This document shows positions 1-10,286 of a stretch of 61,442 bases of DNA, in pieces (position 1 is the first letter of the stretch; each line of letters opens with the position of its first letter). The translations under genes and the position numbers were made by a program. Source of the stretch: Arthrobacter sp. ES3-54. GTDB lineage: Bacteria; Actinomycetota; Actinomycetes; Actinomycetales; Micrococcaceae. The notes below the pieces were generated by a model. It did no database searches and was not told the DNA's origin. It was given only the letters and a program-made list of their open reading frames with translations. The stretch spans positions 1 through 61,442 of the forward strand of contig NZ_JAQFIF010000019.1 of the NCBI RefSeq assembly GCF_029504395.1, read 5' to 3'.

Positions 1-231
1 CTCGGGGTGGAAGCCCTCGAGTCCGAGCAGGATGGCCGTCATGGTGCCGTGGCCGTGGCCCGTGGCAGCGAGGGAGCCGTAGAGGTCCACCCGCAGCGAC
101 GCCACCTCTGCCAGCTTGCCGCGGGACTTGAGTTCTTCGGCGAAGACGGCGGCGGCCCGCATGGGCCCCACGGTGTGCGAGCTCGAGGGCCCTATTCCGA
201 TGGAAAAAAGGTCAAAGACTCCAACAGCCAT
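1..231 (-). CDS. sdaA: L-serine ammonia-lyase, N-terminal part (cut by window edge)
   Basis: Iron-sulfur enzyme that deaminates L-serine to pyruvate and ammonia. Only the first 77 codons are in the window. They begin MAVGVFDLFSIGIGPSSSHT and continue with VGPMRAA, the conserved opening of the bacterial single-chain serine dehydratase beta domain. The ATG lies 161 bases after the end of glyA on the same strand. Placement after glycine cleavage and glyA fits a glycine-to-serine-to-pyruvate route. A separate C-terminal fragment of the same family lies at the right end of the window. Identity is confident from the SSSHT motif; the rest of the gene cannot be judged. Confidence 0.9.
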   Translation of the reverse strand, partial: MAVGVFDLFSIGIGPSSSHTVGPMRAAAVFAEELKSRGKLAEVASLRVDLYGSLAATGHGHGTMTAILLGLEGFHPE

Positions 232-392
232 TGTCGGTTTCCTTACTAGGTCTTGCTGTGGCCCGGCAGAGGGTCTTGCCGGAAGGCGGTCCGGCCGCGG
301 GTAGGCGGTGCGTGCCGCCGGTGCACGACGCCGGGCGGCGGCTTGTGGCCGCGGCCCGCCCGGCGTCGTGTCTTACTTCAGTCATACGTCGC

Positions 393-1718
393 TTAGGCGA
401 GGTTATCAACCGAGGGGTAGAGCGGGTGGGCGGCGGCGAGGGCCTCCACCCGGGAGCGCAGGCCGGACAGGTCCGCGCCGGCGTCGGCGGTCAAAGCCTC
501 GGCGATGATGTCCGCCACCTCGGCGAAGGCTGCCTCGCCGAAGCCGCGGGTAGCCAGCGCCGGGGTGCCGATCCGCAGCCCCGAGGTGACCATCGGCGGA
601 CGCGGATCAAACGGGACGGCGTTGCGGTTGACGGTGATGTCGATGTCCGCGAGCCGGTCCTCGGCTTCCTGCCCGTTGAGCTCGCACTCGCGCAGGTCCA
701 CCAGGACCAGGTGCACATCGGTGCCGCCGGAGATCACGTTGATCCCCTTCGCCCTCACGTCCGGCTGGACCAGACGCTCGGCGAGGATCCTGGCACCGGC
801 CAGGACACGCTCCTGGCGCTCCCTGAACTCCGGGGACGCGGCGATCTTAAACGCCACGGCCTTGCCCGCGATCACGTGCTCCAGCGGGCCGCCCTGCTGT
901 CCGGGGAACACCGCCGAGTTGATCTTCTTGGCGATCTCGGCGTCGTTGGACAGGATGATGCCGCCGCGCGGACCGGCGAGGGTCTTGTGCGTCGTGGAGG
1001 TGGTGACGTGGGCGTGCGGGACCGGGCTCGGGTGCAGCCCGGCCGCCACCAATCCGGCGAAGTGGGCCATGTCCACCATCAGGTAGGCGCCCACCGAATC
1101 GGCGATCCGGCGGAACTCGGCGAAGTCCAGCTGCCGCGCGTACGCGGACCAGCCGGCAACGATCAGGGCCGGCTTGTGCTCCAGGGCCAGGCGCTCCACC
1201 TCGGCCATGTCGATCCGGTGGTCCTCCTCGCGGACCTGGTACGGGATGACGTTGTAGAGCCGGCCGGAGAAATTGATCTTCATCCCGTGCGTCAGGTGCC
1301 CGCCGTGCGCCAGGTTCAGGCCCATGATGGTGTCGCCCGGACGGATCAGGGCATGCATGACCGAAGCGTTGGCCTGCGCGCCCGAGTGCGGCTGGACGTT
1401 GGCGTACTCCGCGCCGAACAAGGCCTTGACCCGGTCGATCGCGAGCTGTTCGATCACGTCAACGTGCTCGCAGCCGCCGTAGTAGCGCTTGCCCGGGTAG
1501 CCCTCGGCGTACTTGTTGGTCAGCACCGAACCCTGCGCCTGCATGACAGCCCTGGCCGTGTGGTTCTCCGAGGCGATCATCTCCAGCCCGTCGCGCTGGC
1601 GGGTGAGCTCGGCGTCGATCCTCGCGGCGATCTCCGGATCCAGCGCGGACAACTCCGCGTCCAGGCTCGCGGAAACGACCTGCTCAAACGCCACCGTCCC
1701 CGTCGCTGCCCCGCTCAC
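393..1718 (-). CDS. glyA: Serine hydroxymethyltransferase
   Basis: PLP enzyme that interconverts serine and glycine using tetrahydrofolate in the cytosol. The 441-residue product is close to the usual length. The PLP lysine is in TTSTTHKTLAGPRGG (about K245), and the N-terminal signature NKYAEGYPGKRYYGGCEHVD is intact. Its ATG overlaps the gcvH stop by 4 bases (ATGA), so the two are translationally coupled. With the glycine cleavage genes it turns two glycines into one serine, and the downstream sdaA can then use the serine. Confidence 0.97.
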   Translation of the reverse strand: MSGAATGTVAFEQVVSASLDAELSALDPEIAARIDAELTRQRDGLEMIASENHTARAVMQAQGSVLTNKYAEGYPGKRYYGGCEHVDVIEQLAIDRVKALFGAEYANVQPHSGAQANASVMHALIRPGDTIMGLNLAHGGHLTHGMKINFSGRLYNVIPYQVREEDHRIDMAEVERLALEHKPALIVAGWSAYARQLDFAEFRRIADSVGAYLMVDMAHFAGLVAAGLHPSPVPHAHVTTSTTHKTLAGPRGGIILSNDAEIAKKINSAVFPGQQGGPLEHVIAGKAVAFKIAASPEFRERQERVLAGARILAERLVQPDVRAKGINVISGGTDVHLVLVDLRECELNGQEAEDRLADIDITVNRNAVPFDPRPPMVTSGLRIGTPALATRGFGEAAFAEVADIIAEALTADAGADLSGLRSRVEALAAAHPLYPSVDNLA

Positions 1719-2098
1719 AGCTCGCCACCGTTCTTCGAAGCGTAGTCCTCTGCCGAGAGTAGCGGGCCGTCTGATTCGGCGGCGACCTTGAACAGCCAGC
1801 CGGCCCCGTAGGGATCGCTGTTGATCAACGCCGGATCGGAAACGACGTCGTCATTGATCTCCACCACCTCGCCGGTGACCGGCGCGTAGAGGTCCGACAC
1901 GGACTTGGTCGACTCGACCTCACCGCAGGTCTCCCCCGCGGTCACCGCGGAGCCGACCTCGGGCAGGTCCACGTAGACGATGTCGCCGAGGGCGTCCGTG
2001 GCCACGGCGGAGATACCGATGGACACGACGTTCCCGGCCTCCCGCGCAACCCACTCGTGCTCGTCGGAGTACTGCAGTTCAGGGGCAACTTTTGCCAT
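1715..2098 (-). CDS. gcvH: Glycine cleavage system H protein
   Basis: Lipoyl carrier that shuttles the aminomethyl group between P, T and L proteins. The 127-residue product has the lipoylation motif GEVESTKSVSDLYAP, with the modified lysine at about K65. The start MAKVAPELQYSDEHEW is chosen because AAAGGAAAA lies just upstream and because family members begin here; a longer open frame to 2206 has no support. It overlaps glyA by 4 bases. A repeat-rich 690 bp gap with a terminator separates it from gcvT, so gcvH-glyA-sdaA may be its own transcript. Confidence 0.96.
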   Translation of the reverse strand: MAKVAPELQYSDEHEWVAREAGNVVSIGISAVATDALGDIVYVDLPEVGSAVTAGETCGEVESTKSVSDLYAPVTGEVVEINDDVVSDPALINSDPYGAGWLFKVAAESDGPLLSAEDYASKNGGEL

Positions 2099-2214
2099 GT
2101 GTTTTTCCTTTACGTTTGAAAAGTCGTGGGCTAAATCAATTGTCGCTGGGTAACTTACTGACCGTGGCCGGGTTACGCGGCCGGAAACCGAATTCCTCCC
2201 CGCCATCTCCCTAA

Positions 2215-2678
2215 CCTCGCAAGCTCGGCCAGGGAACCCGAATGGCGTGGGCCCACGCGTGCTCGGTCGCGAAGGCGCCCGCTGGGCGGACGCGACGCTC
2301 CTTTAGACGCACGCTTCCGGAATTCGCTCCCCTGCCGCTATCAAAAAAAATTCAGTTTTCGGGGCCAACAGTTTTCGGGGCCAACGGTTCCTCGGAAGAA
2401 ACAGTGGCCGTTCGTATTCTTCTAGAGCTGGGCTGCTTCTTGGCTCCAAGGGTGTCATCAAGCTCAACCCCCAATGATCGAGCTTGGGACAACCCAGAGC
2501 CGCGGTAGGCGGTATATCCCCAGCACCTTGGCTTTCGAAGGCGCCGGTTCCCGTCGGTCCCGGTTGGTGGGTCGTCTCAAAGGTGACTCGTCCTCGAGGG
2601 GCTGGCTGGCCGCGGTTTTCGAAAGCGTGCGTCTAAGCGAGTGACCGCCGTCGGGGTTCCCTGGCCGAGCTTGCGAGG
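2215..2678. repeat. Long-range inverted repeat pair (REP-like)
   Basis: Bases 2215-2239 and 2654-2678 are perfect 25-base reverse complements, with key words CCTCGCAAGCTCGGCC and GGCCGAGCTTGCGAGG. Inside the pair a second inverted match, TTAGACGCACGCTT, appears on the left after 2310 and as its complement on the right near 2625. Outside it, CACGCGTGCTCG occurs at about 2253 and inverted at about 2703. Nested inverted matches over 450 bp resemble a mobile intergenic repeat or two REP elements in opposite orientation. No transposase is present. Confidence 0.75.
2353..2384. repeat. Tandem duplication of a 16-base unit
   Basis: The unit CAGTTTTCGGGGCCAA occurs twice without a gap. It lies in the non-coding gap between gcvT and gcvH, inside the large inverted repeat pair. 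Confidence 0.9.
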
Positions 2679-2715
2679 CTAGGGGGACGGCGGCTCAAAC
2701 GAGCGAGCACGCGTG

Positions 2716-2739
2716 AAAACCGGGGCAAGCCAGCCCCGG
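2716..2739 (-). terminator. Rho-independent terminator after gcvT
   Basis: On the minus strand CCGGGGC, a 6-base loop and GCCCCGG are followed by TTTT. A second hairpin, AACCGCT-GA-AGCGGTT (2747-2762), lies between it and the gcvT stop. Together they should end the gcvP-gcvT transcript ahead of gcvH. Confidence 0.65.
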
Positions 2740-2785
2740 AACCGGGAACCGCTGAAGCGGTTGGTCCGCTGAGGTACTTGTCGGG

Positions 2786-3919
2786 CTACTTTTGGCGCTT
2801 GTAGAAAGGCAGTGCGACCACTTCGAAGGGCTCGGCCTTGCCACGGAGGTCGATGTCCAGGGCGGTGCCGGGCTCGGTGAGCTCGACGTCGACGTAGGCC
2901 ATCGCGACCGGGTAGCCGAGGCTGGGGCTGGGCTGGCCGGAGGTGACTTCGCCGACGACGTTGCCGTCCTTGAGGACCGGGTAGTGGCCGCGGCCGGCCC
3001 GGCGTCCGAGGCCCTTGAGCCCGACGAGCTTGCGGCCCGTCGTGGCGCCGGCGCCGGCTTCCTTCTTGGCGGCCAGAGCGGCCTTGCCGATGAAGTCGCC
3101 TTCCTTGGACAGCGCGACGACGGGGCCCAGGCCGGCGGCGAACGGATCGCCTTCGAGGGAGAGCTCGTTGCCGTAGAGCGGCATGCCCGCCTCGAGGCGG
3201 AGCGAATCGCGGGATGCGAGCCCGGCGGGGGTCAGCTCGCCGTCTTCGGCAATGGCGACGAGCGCCTGCCAGAGGGCGGCGGCGTCGTTGTTCGCGACGA
3301 AGATCTCGAAGCCGTCTTCACCGGTGTAGCCGGTGCGGGCCAGCAGGAGGTCCTGGCTGGCGCCGCCGAACATGAAGGGGACGTCCACGGCGGCGTAGTA
3401 CTTCAGGCCAGTGACGAGTTCGTGCTGTGCGGCGGGAACCAGACGCAGCAGGATCTCCTGGGCCTTGGGACCCTGGACCGCGATCAGCGAGGTCTCGGCG
3501 GAGGCGTCCTGGACCGTGACCTCAAAGCCTGCAGCGCGCTCAGCCATGGCAGCAGCCACGACCTTGGCGTTGCCCGCGTTGGGGACCACCAGGAACTTCT
3601 GCTCGCCACGACGGTAGGTGATGAGGTCGTCGATGATGCCGCCGTCCTCGTTGCAGATCAGCGAGTATTTGGCCTTGCCAATGGCCATCGCGGAGATCTT
3701 GCCCACGAGGGCGTAGTCCAGAAAGGCTGCGGCGTCGGGGCCGGTGACCCAGACTTCGCCCATGTGGGAGAGGTCGAACAGGCCCGCGGACTTGCGGACG
3801 GCGTGATGCTCGGCGAGTTCGGAGCTGTACTTCAGCGGCATCTGCCAGCCGCCGAAGTCCGTGAAGGAGGCACCGAGCTTCTTGTGCTCTTCGTACAGGG
3901 CCGTGTAGTTCTCAGTCAT
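2786..3919 (-). CDS. gcvT: Glycine cleavage system T protein (aminomethyltransferase)
   Basis: Transfers the methylene carbon from the H-protein-bound intermediate to tetrahydrofolate and releases ammonia. The 377-residue product begins MTENYTALYEEHKKLGASFT and keeps family motifs such as FGGWQMPLKY, FDLSHMGE and RTGYTGEDGFE. It starts 12 bases after the gcvP stop, so the two are co-transcribed under the glycine riboswitch. Length and motifs are typical and nothing looks damaged. Confidence 0.96.
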   Translation of the reverse strand: MTENYTALYEEHKKLGASFTDFGGWQMPLKYSSELAEHHAVRKSAGLFDLSHMGEVWVTGPDAAAFLDYALVGKISAMAIGKAKYSLICNEDGGIIDDLITYRRGEQKFLVVPNAGNAKVVAAAMAERAAGFEVTVQDASAETSLIAVQGPKAQEILLRLVPAAQHELVTGLKYYAAVDVPFMFGGASQDLLLARTGYTGEDGFEIFVANNDAAALWQALVAIAEDGELTPAGLASRDSLRLEAGMPLYGNELSLEGDPFAAGLGPVVALSKEGDFIGKAALAAKKEAGAGATTGRKLVGLKGLGRRAGRGHYPVLKDGNVVGEVTSGQPSPSLGYPVAMAYVDVELTEPGTALDIDLRGKAEPFEVVALPFYKRQK

Positions 3920-3931
3920 CGTTGGCTGTCC

Positions 3932-6814
<2,883 letters not shown>

Positions 6815-6867
6815 AAGGAACTCCATAACTCAGGCGGCGCAGGGTACGCCACATTGATTCGGGTTCC

Positions 6868-7076
6868 TCCCCGCTCTGTATTGGACCTGAGAGTTTCCGC
6901 GCAGCCTAAGTTTCAGGGCTCCGCTTGCACCGTCGGTGAGCACAGCATGTCCGGGACACGCCTGCTACTTTCCAGAGATGCCTTGCCGCGGCGGTACATG
7001 GGCCTGAGAGATTCCTGGGGAGGATTTGCTCCTACGGCGCCTGCTTGTACCTACTTGCAGGACTCTCCCGCCGCAG
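6868..7076 (-). promoter_or_regulatory. Tandem glycine riboswitch upstream of gcvP
   Basis: Read on the minus strand, the first aptamer (about 7076-6983) has GCGGGAGAG, then GCGCCGTAGGAGCAA, then AGGAATCTCTCAGGC. The second (about 6982-6868) has CACCGACGGTGCAAGCG and GAAACTCTCAGGTCC. These are the conserved core blocks of the two glycine aptamers, arranged in tandem as in known gcv leaders. It lies about 55 bases before the gcvP start. In known examples glycine binding turns expression on; the switching structure was not resolved here. Confidence 0.93.
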
Positions 7077-7098
7077 ATCAAAGGCGTATTCAATTGGG

Positions 7099-7114
7099 GG
7101 TGACAACAGTCACA
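7099..7114. promoter_or_regulatory. CRP/GlxR-like palindrome upstream of the glycine riboswitch
   Basis: GGTGA-N6-TCACA, containing the perfect inverted repeat GTGAC-AACA-GTCAC, lies 23 bases upstream of the riboswitch, where the gcvP promoter should be. It fits the CRP-family consensus TGTGA-N6-TCACA in 9 of 10 positions. A similar box sits ahead of the NCS1 permease gene. Function is inferred from the pattern only. Confidence 0.4.
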
Positions 7115-7270
7115 GCTCTCATTGTCCTATGCCGGGCGCGCGTCCGCAAACTCCCAGCGACCGGCGCACCCAGGTTACGGGCGAGAAGCCGCACCGGGTG
7201 AGTCCGCGAACCCGAATTCGCCGGACAGCGCCGGCGGCGCCGTAACCTTTCGGCGACGCCACGCGGTTCC

Positions 7271-7334
7271 GGCGAGTTCGGCGGGGGTGGCCGGCGAGTT
7301 CGGCGGAGCTTCGCCGGGGTGGGCGGCGAGTTCG
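7271..7334. repeat. Three copies of GGCGAGTTCGG
   Basis: The 11-mer GGCGAGTTCGG occurs at 7271, 7293 and 7324 with irregular spacing, in the non-coding 3' flank of the TetR gene. The wider region 7115-7361 is a GC-rich gap with no credible gene. Confidence 0.6.
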
Positions 7335-7361
7335 GTGTGAGTGGGGCGGTGGGCCTCGGCG

Positions 7362-7901
7362 TCAGCGGCGCAGCCGCTCGACGGCGGCGAGGAGGCTCTC
7401 GACCTCCGCCTCGACCTCCGGAAGCGGCCCGCCGGGGCCCCGGCCCAGCATGGCATTGAAGTACAGCCCGTCCCCCATGTACAGGACGGCCTTCGCCATG
7501 GCGGGTCCGACGTCGGCCGCCAGCAGTTCCAGCCAGCTCGTCTGGGCGGCAGCGAAGCGGCGGAGGGTCTCCCCGTGCGCCACCTCGGCCAGCCTCGTCG
7601 CCGCCACGAACACCCGGTCCATGGGCGTGTCCGCCCACACCGAGGACTTGATGAAGTACGCCGCCGCCCCCTCGGGGGCCGCTGCCATGGCGGCAACATC
7701 GGCAGCCAGATGCCGGTCCAGCCGTTCCAGCAGGACCGCGATCATCGCTTCCTTGGTCGGGAAGTGGTAGAGCAGGCCGCCCTTGGAGACACCGGCCCTG
7801 CGCGCGACGGCGTCCAGCGTCGCGGCGCGTTCACCGACTTCGATGAGCAGCGCTTCGAAGGCATCAAGGACGGCCTCGCGGGCGACAGGTTTCCTGGGCA
7901 T
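7362..7901 (-). CDS. TetR/AcrR family transcriptional repressor
   Basis: About 179 residues from MPRKPVAREAVLDAFEALL. The N-terminal helix-turn-helix is clear: TLDAVARRAGVSKGGLLYHF followed by PTKEAMIAVLLERL, the QacR/AcrR-type layout. The C-terminus is a variable ligand domain ending in VESLLAAVERLRR. It is divergent from the MFS exporter gene, and a perfect inverted repeat lies between them, so it most likely represses itself and the exporter. The ORF extends upstream to 7931; the start at 7901 is the family-like one, but GGGAGG sits only one base before it, so starts at 7910 or 7913 remain possible. Confidence 0.9.
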   Translation of the reverse strand: MPRKPVAREAVLDAFEALLIEVGERAATLDAVARRAGVSKGGLLYHFPTKEAMIAVLLERLDRHLAADVAAMAAAPEGAAAYFIKSSVWADTPMDRVFVAATRLAEVAHGETLRRFAAAQTSWLELLAADVGPAMAKAVLYMGDGLYFNAMLGRGPGGPLPEVEAEVESLLAAVERLRR

Positions 7902-7936
7902 GCCTCCCATCATGCCTGTCCGGCTGCGCATTTCTT

Positions 7937-7962
7937 AACTGTACCGTCCAGACGGTATAGTT
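7937..7962. promoter_or_regulatory. TetR-type operator overlapping the exporter promoter
   Basis: The core TACCGTC-CA-GACGGTA (7942-7957) is a perfect 7-base inverted repeat with a 2-base spacer. Flanking AACT and AGTT extend the symmetry to 26 bases with one mismatched pair. A -10-like TATAGT overlaps its right edge (7956-7961). The exporter ATG is only 9 bases further on with no Shine-Dalgarno, so the message is probably leaderless and a bound repressor would cover the promoter. Confidence 0.8.
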
Positions 7963-7969
7963 ACGTCTT

Positions 7970-9556
7970 ATGAGCATCCCATCGATCACCGCCGTCAACA
8001 GCACCCTGGCGGGCACCGGCCCCCGCGCCCCGTGGCGCGATTGGGTGGCGCTGGCCCTGCTGATGTTCCCCGTCCTGCTCGTGGCCGTGGACAACACCGC
8101 CCTGACGTTCGCCCTGCCGGCCATCGCCACCAGCCTGGACGCCTCCGGCGTCGAGCTGCTCTGGATCGTCGATGCCTATCCCCTGGTCCTGGCCGGACTG
8201 CTGGTCGCGATGGGCTCCCTGGGCGACAGGATCGGACGGCGTCGCCTGCTCTTCGTGGGCAGCGCAGGTTTTGCCGCGGTGTCGGCCGCGACGGCGTTCG
8301 CACCGAGCGCCGAATGGCTGATCGCCGGCCGCGCCGGGCTTGGCCTCTTCGGCGCCATGCTCATGCCGTCCACACTCTCGCTGATCCGCAACATCTTTCC
8401 GGAGCCCAACCGGCGCCGGCTGGCTGTGGCGATCTGGGCCGCAGGCTTCTCCGGCGGCGCCGCCCTCGGCCCGATTGCCGGCGGCTGGCTGGTGGAACAC
8501 TTCTGGTGGGGCGCCGTCCTGCTGGTCGCGGTGCCGATCATCCTGCCCCTGCTGCTGCTCGGTCCGGCGCTGATACCGGAATCCCGCGACCCGAGGCCCG
8601 GCCGCGTGGACGTGCCCAGCATTGTGCTGTCCCTGCTGGTCATGGTGCCCGTCGTCTACGGAATCAAGACGCTCGCCACCCACGGTCCTGCACCAGAGGC
8701 CTTCGCGAGCATCGGAGCCGGCCTGTTCATGGGCTATGTGTTCATCCGGCGGCAGCGCGCACTTGCCCGTGTCCACAGGACAGACCACAGTACGGCGCCG
8801 ATGCTCGATGTCAGCCTCTTCGGCAACCCGGTCTTCAGTACGGCCATCATTGCCAACGTCCTGGCGCTGTTCTCCTTCAACGGCTTCATTCTGTTCCTGG
8901 CCCAGCACCTGCAGCTGCTGGAGGGCCAGTCCCCCTCGGCCTCCGGGGTCGCCATGGTCCCGGCCCTCATCGCCACTGTTGTTGCGGGGCTGCTGGTGGT
9001 GCCGCTGGTGCGCAAGGTGCGGCCCGGCTTTGTTGTGGCCGGCGGGCTGCTGCTGAGCGCGGCGGGTTATTTCCTGGTGGCATTCGGCGACCACAGCCAC
9101 GGCCCGTCCCTGCTTTTGGCCGCGCTGATGGTTCTCTGCCTGGGGGTGGGCGCCGCGGAGACGATCTCAAATGACCTGATCCTGGGCGCGGCGCCTGCCG
9201 ACAAGTCGGGGGCCGCCGCGGCCATCTCCGAGACCGGCTACGAAGTGGGGTCCCTGCTGGGCACGGCGATCCTCGGCTCGATCCTGACCGCCTCCTACCA
9301 GGGCAACCTCCGGCTCCCCGCTGGTGTGGCCGAGCTCGCCCCGGCCGCGGCCACCAGCCAGGCCGGTGAAACCCTCGCCGGCGCGGTGGAGCTCGCCCGG
9401 ATGCTTCCGGCTCCCCTGGCGGAAGCAGTGACGGCGGCCGCACGCACGGCCTTCGACTCTGGTGTCCACGTCACGGCGTCAATCGCGCTGGTCCTGATGA
9501 CCGGGGCCTGCGTCCTCGCCGCAGTTGTCCTGCGGACGGTGCCTAAGGCCAAATAG
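7970..9556 (+). CDS. MFS exporter, DHA2 family (SmvA/QacA-like)
   Basis: Proton-driven drug exporter in the cytoplasmic membrane, 528 residues with about 14 predicted hydrophobic segments. Motif A appears as GSLGDRIGRRRLL after the second segment, preceded by the DHA2-typical VAVDNTALTFALPAIA with the membrane-embedded acidic residue in segment 1. Early residues ELLWIVDAYPLVLAGLLV resemble SmvA and QacA. The divergent TetR gene and the shared operator support inducible efflux of toxic cations. Substrates cannot be read from sequence. Confidence 0.92.
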   Translation: MSIPSITAVNSTLAGTGPRAPWRDWVALALLMFPVLLVAVDNTALTFALPAIATSLDASGVELLWIVDAYPLVLAGLLVAMGSLGDRIGRRRLLFVGSAGFAAVSAATAFAPSAEWLIAGRAGLGLFGAMLMPSTLSLIRNIFPEPNRRRLAVAIWAAGFSGGAALGPIAGGWLVEHFWWGAVLLVAVPIILPLLLLGPALIPESRDPRPGRVDVPSIVLSLLVMVPVVYGIKTLATHGPAPEAFASIGAGLFMGYVFIRRQRALARVHRTDHSTAPMLDVSLFGNPVFSTAIIANVLALFSFNGFILFLAQHLQLLEGQSPSASGVAMVPALIATVVAGLLVVPLVRKVRPGFVVAGGLLLSAAGYFLVAFGDHSHGPSLLLAALMVLCLGVGAAETISNDLILGAAPADKSGAAAAISETGYEVGSLLGTAILGSILTASYQGNLRLPAGVAELAPAAATSQAGETLAGAVELARMLPAPLAEAVTAAARTAFDSGVHVTASIALVLMTGACVLAAVVLRTVPKAK

Positions 9557-9567
9557 CTTAAACAAAG

Positions 9568-9602
9568 GCGTCCGGTGCCGGGAGAAACCCGGCACCGGAC
9601 GC
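9568..9602. terminator. Bidirectional terminator between MFS exporter and dps
   Basis: A perfect 15-base stem, GCGTCCGGTGCCGGG and its complement, closes a 5-base loop (AGAAA). It lies 11 bases after the exporter stop and 38 bases before the convergent dps stop. There is no long T run, but stem strength and position support the call. Confidence 0.85.
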
Positions 9603-9640
9603 TGGTGATTTGTTACGGGCGGATCGCTGGGAGCCTGTCC

Positions 9641-10120
9641 CTACTTGTTGTCCGGAGTGGTCACGCTGGCGTTTGCCCGCATGGTCTCGGCATTCACCAT
9701 CCAGGCATACTGCTCAAGCTTGGCAATGAATGCGTGCAGGAGGTCAGCGGTGGTGGGGTCTTCCTCATCCACTTCATCGTGCACTTTGCGCATTGTGCCG
9801 ACGGCCGCCTCAAGGGCCGCGACAATCCGCTCGATGGCGTCCTTCGTGTTGATCAGGCCGGTGGGGAACTCGGCGAGTGCCGTGGACTTGGCAACCGTGG
9901 AACTGCGGCCGTCCGGCAGGGCGTGGAGGGCGCGCATGCGCTCGGCGAGGTCGTCCGCGAATTCCCGGGCGGCGTCGACGATCTCGTCCAGCTGGAGGTG
10001 AAGATCCCGGAAATTAGTCCCAACGATGTTCCAATGCGCCTGTTTGCCTTGAACGTGGAGTTCGATCAGGTCCACTAAGACTGCCTGCAGGTTGGCCGTC
10101 AGTGTAGGTGTTGCTTTCAT
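9641..10120 (-). CDS. dps: Dps family ferritin-like DNA protection protein
   Basis: Twelve-subunit ferritin that oxidises ferrous iron with peroxide and shields DNA. The 159-residue product shows the Dps ferroxidase signature: KQAHWNIVGTNFRDLHLQLD followed by EIVDAAREFADDLAERM, giving the intersubunit His and Asp/Glu iron ligands. The N-terminus (MKATPTLTANLQAVLVDLIE) lacks the long Lys-rich tail seen in DNA-binding Dps, as is common in actinobacteria. GAGGA lies a few bases before the ATG. It is probably expressed alone. Confidence 0.93.
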   Translation of the reverse strand: MKATPTLTANLQAVLVDLIELHVQGKQAHWNIVGTNFRDLHLQLDEIVDAAREFADDLAERMRALHALPDGRSSTVAKSTALAEFPTGLINTKDAIERIVAALEAAVGTMRKVHDEVDEEDPTTADLLHAFIAKLEQYAWMVNAETMRANASVTTPDNK

Positions 10121-10286
10121 GCATCCTCCTCGATAGAACCGGTACCTTGCGGGCCGCGGGCGCCATTTGCTGGCACCCCGGCCGATGCTTCCGACGCTAC
10201 CGCAGGGCAGCGACGGCCCGCGATGGTTCGGGGAGGAATTTCTCGGTCAGCTTACTAAGTCGGCTTACTAATCGTTCCGGAGATGC

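Larger units (their letters stand above)
2099..2785. other. Intergenic region of 687 bp between gcvT and gcvH
   Basis: I see no convincing gene here. The region holds a terminator and a second hairpin next to the gcvT stop, a pair of perfect 25-base inverted repeats, a 14-base inverted pair, a 16-base tandem duplication, and presumably the promoter of gcvH-glyA, which I could not place. The base composition is more mixed than in neighbouring genes, and an 88-codon frame at 2242-2508 lacks a start signal and homology cues. Confidence 0.6.

Noticed and set aside
231..1745. 504-codon plus-strand open frame opposite glyA
   Set aside because: Antisense shadow of glyA, with an Arg/Gly/Val/His-rich translation and no motif.
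2215..2678. Inverted repeats as ends of an insertion sequence
   Set aside because: The 414 bases between them encode no transposase and no target-site duplication is seen.
7961..9174. Long frames on both strands inside the MFS gene
   Set aside because: Shadows of the membrane protein gene, Arg/Gly/Gln-rich with no motifs.
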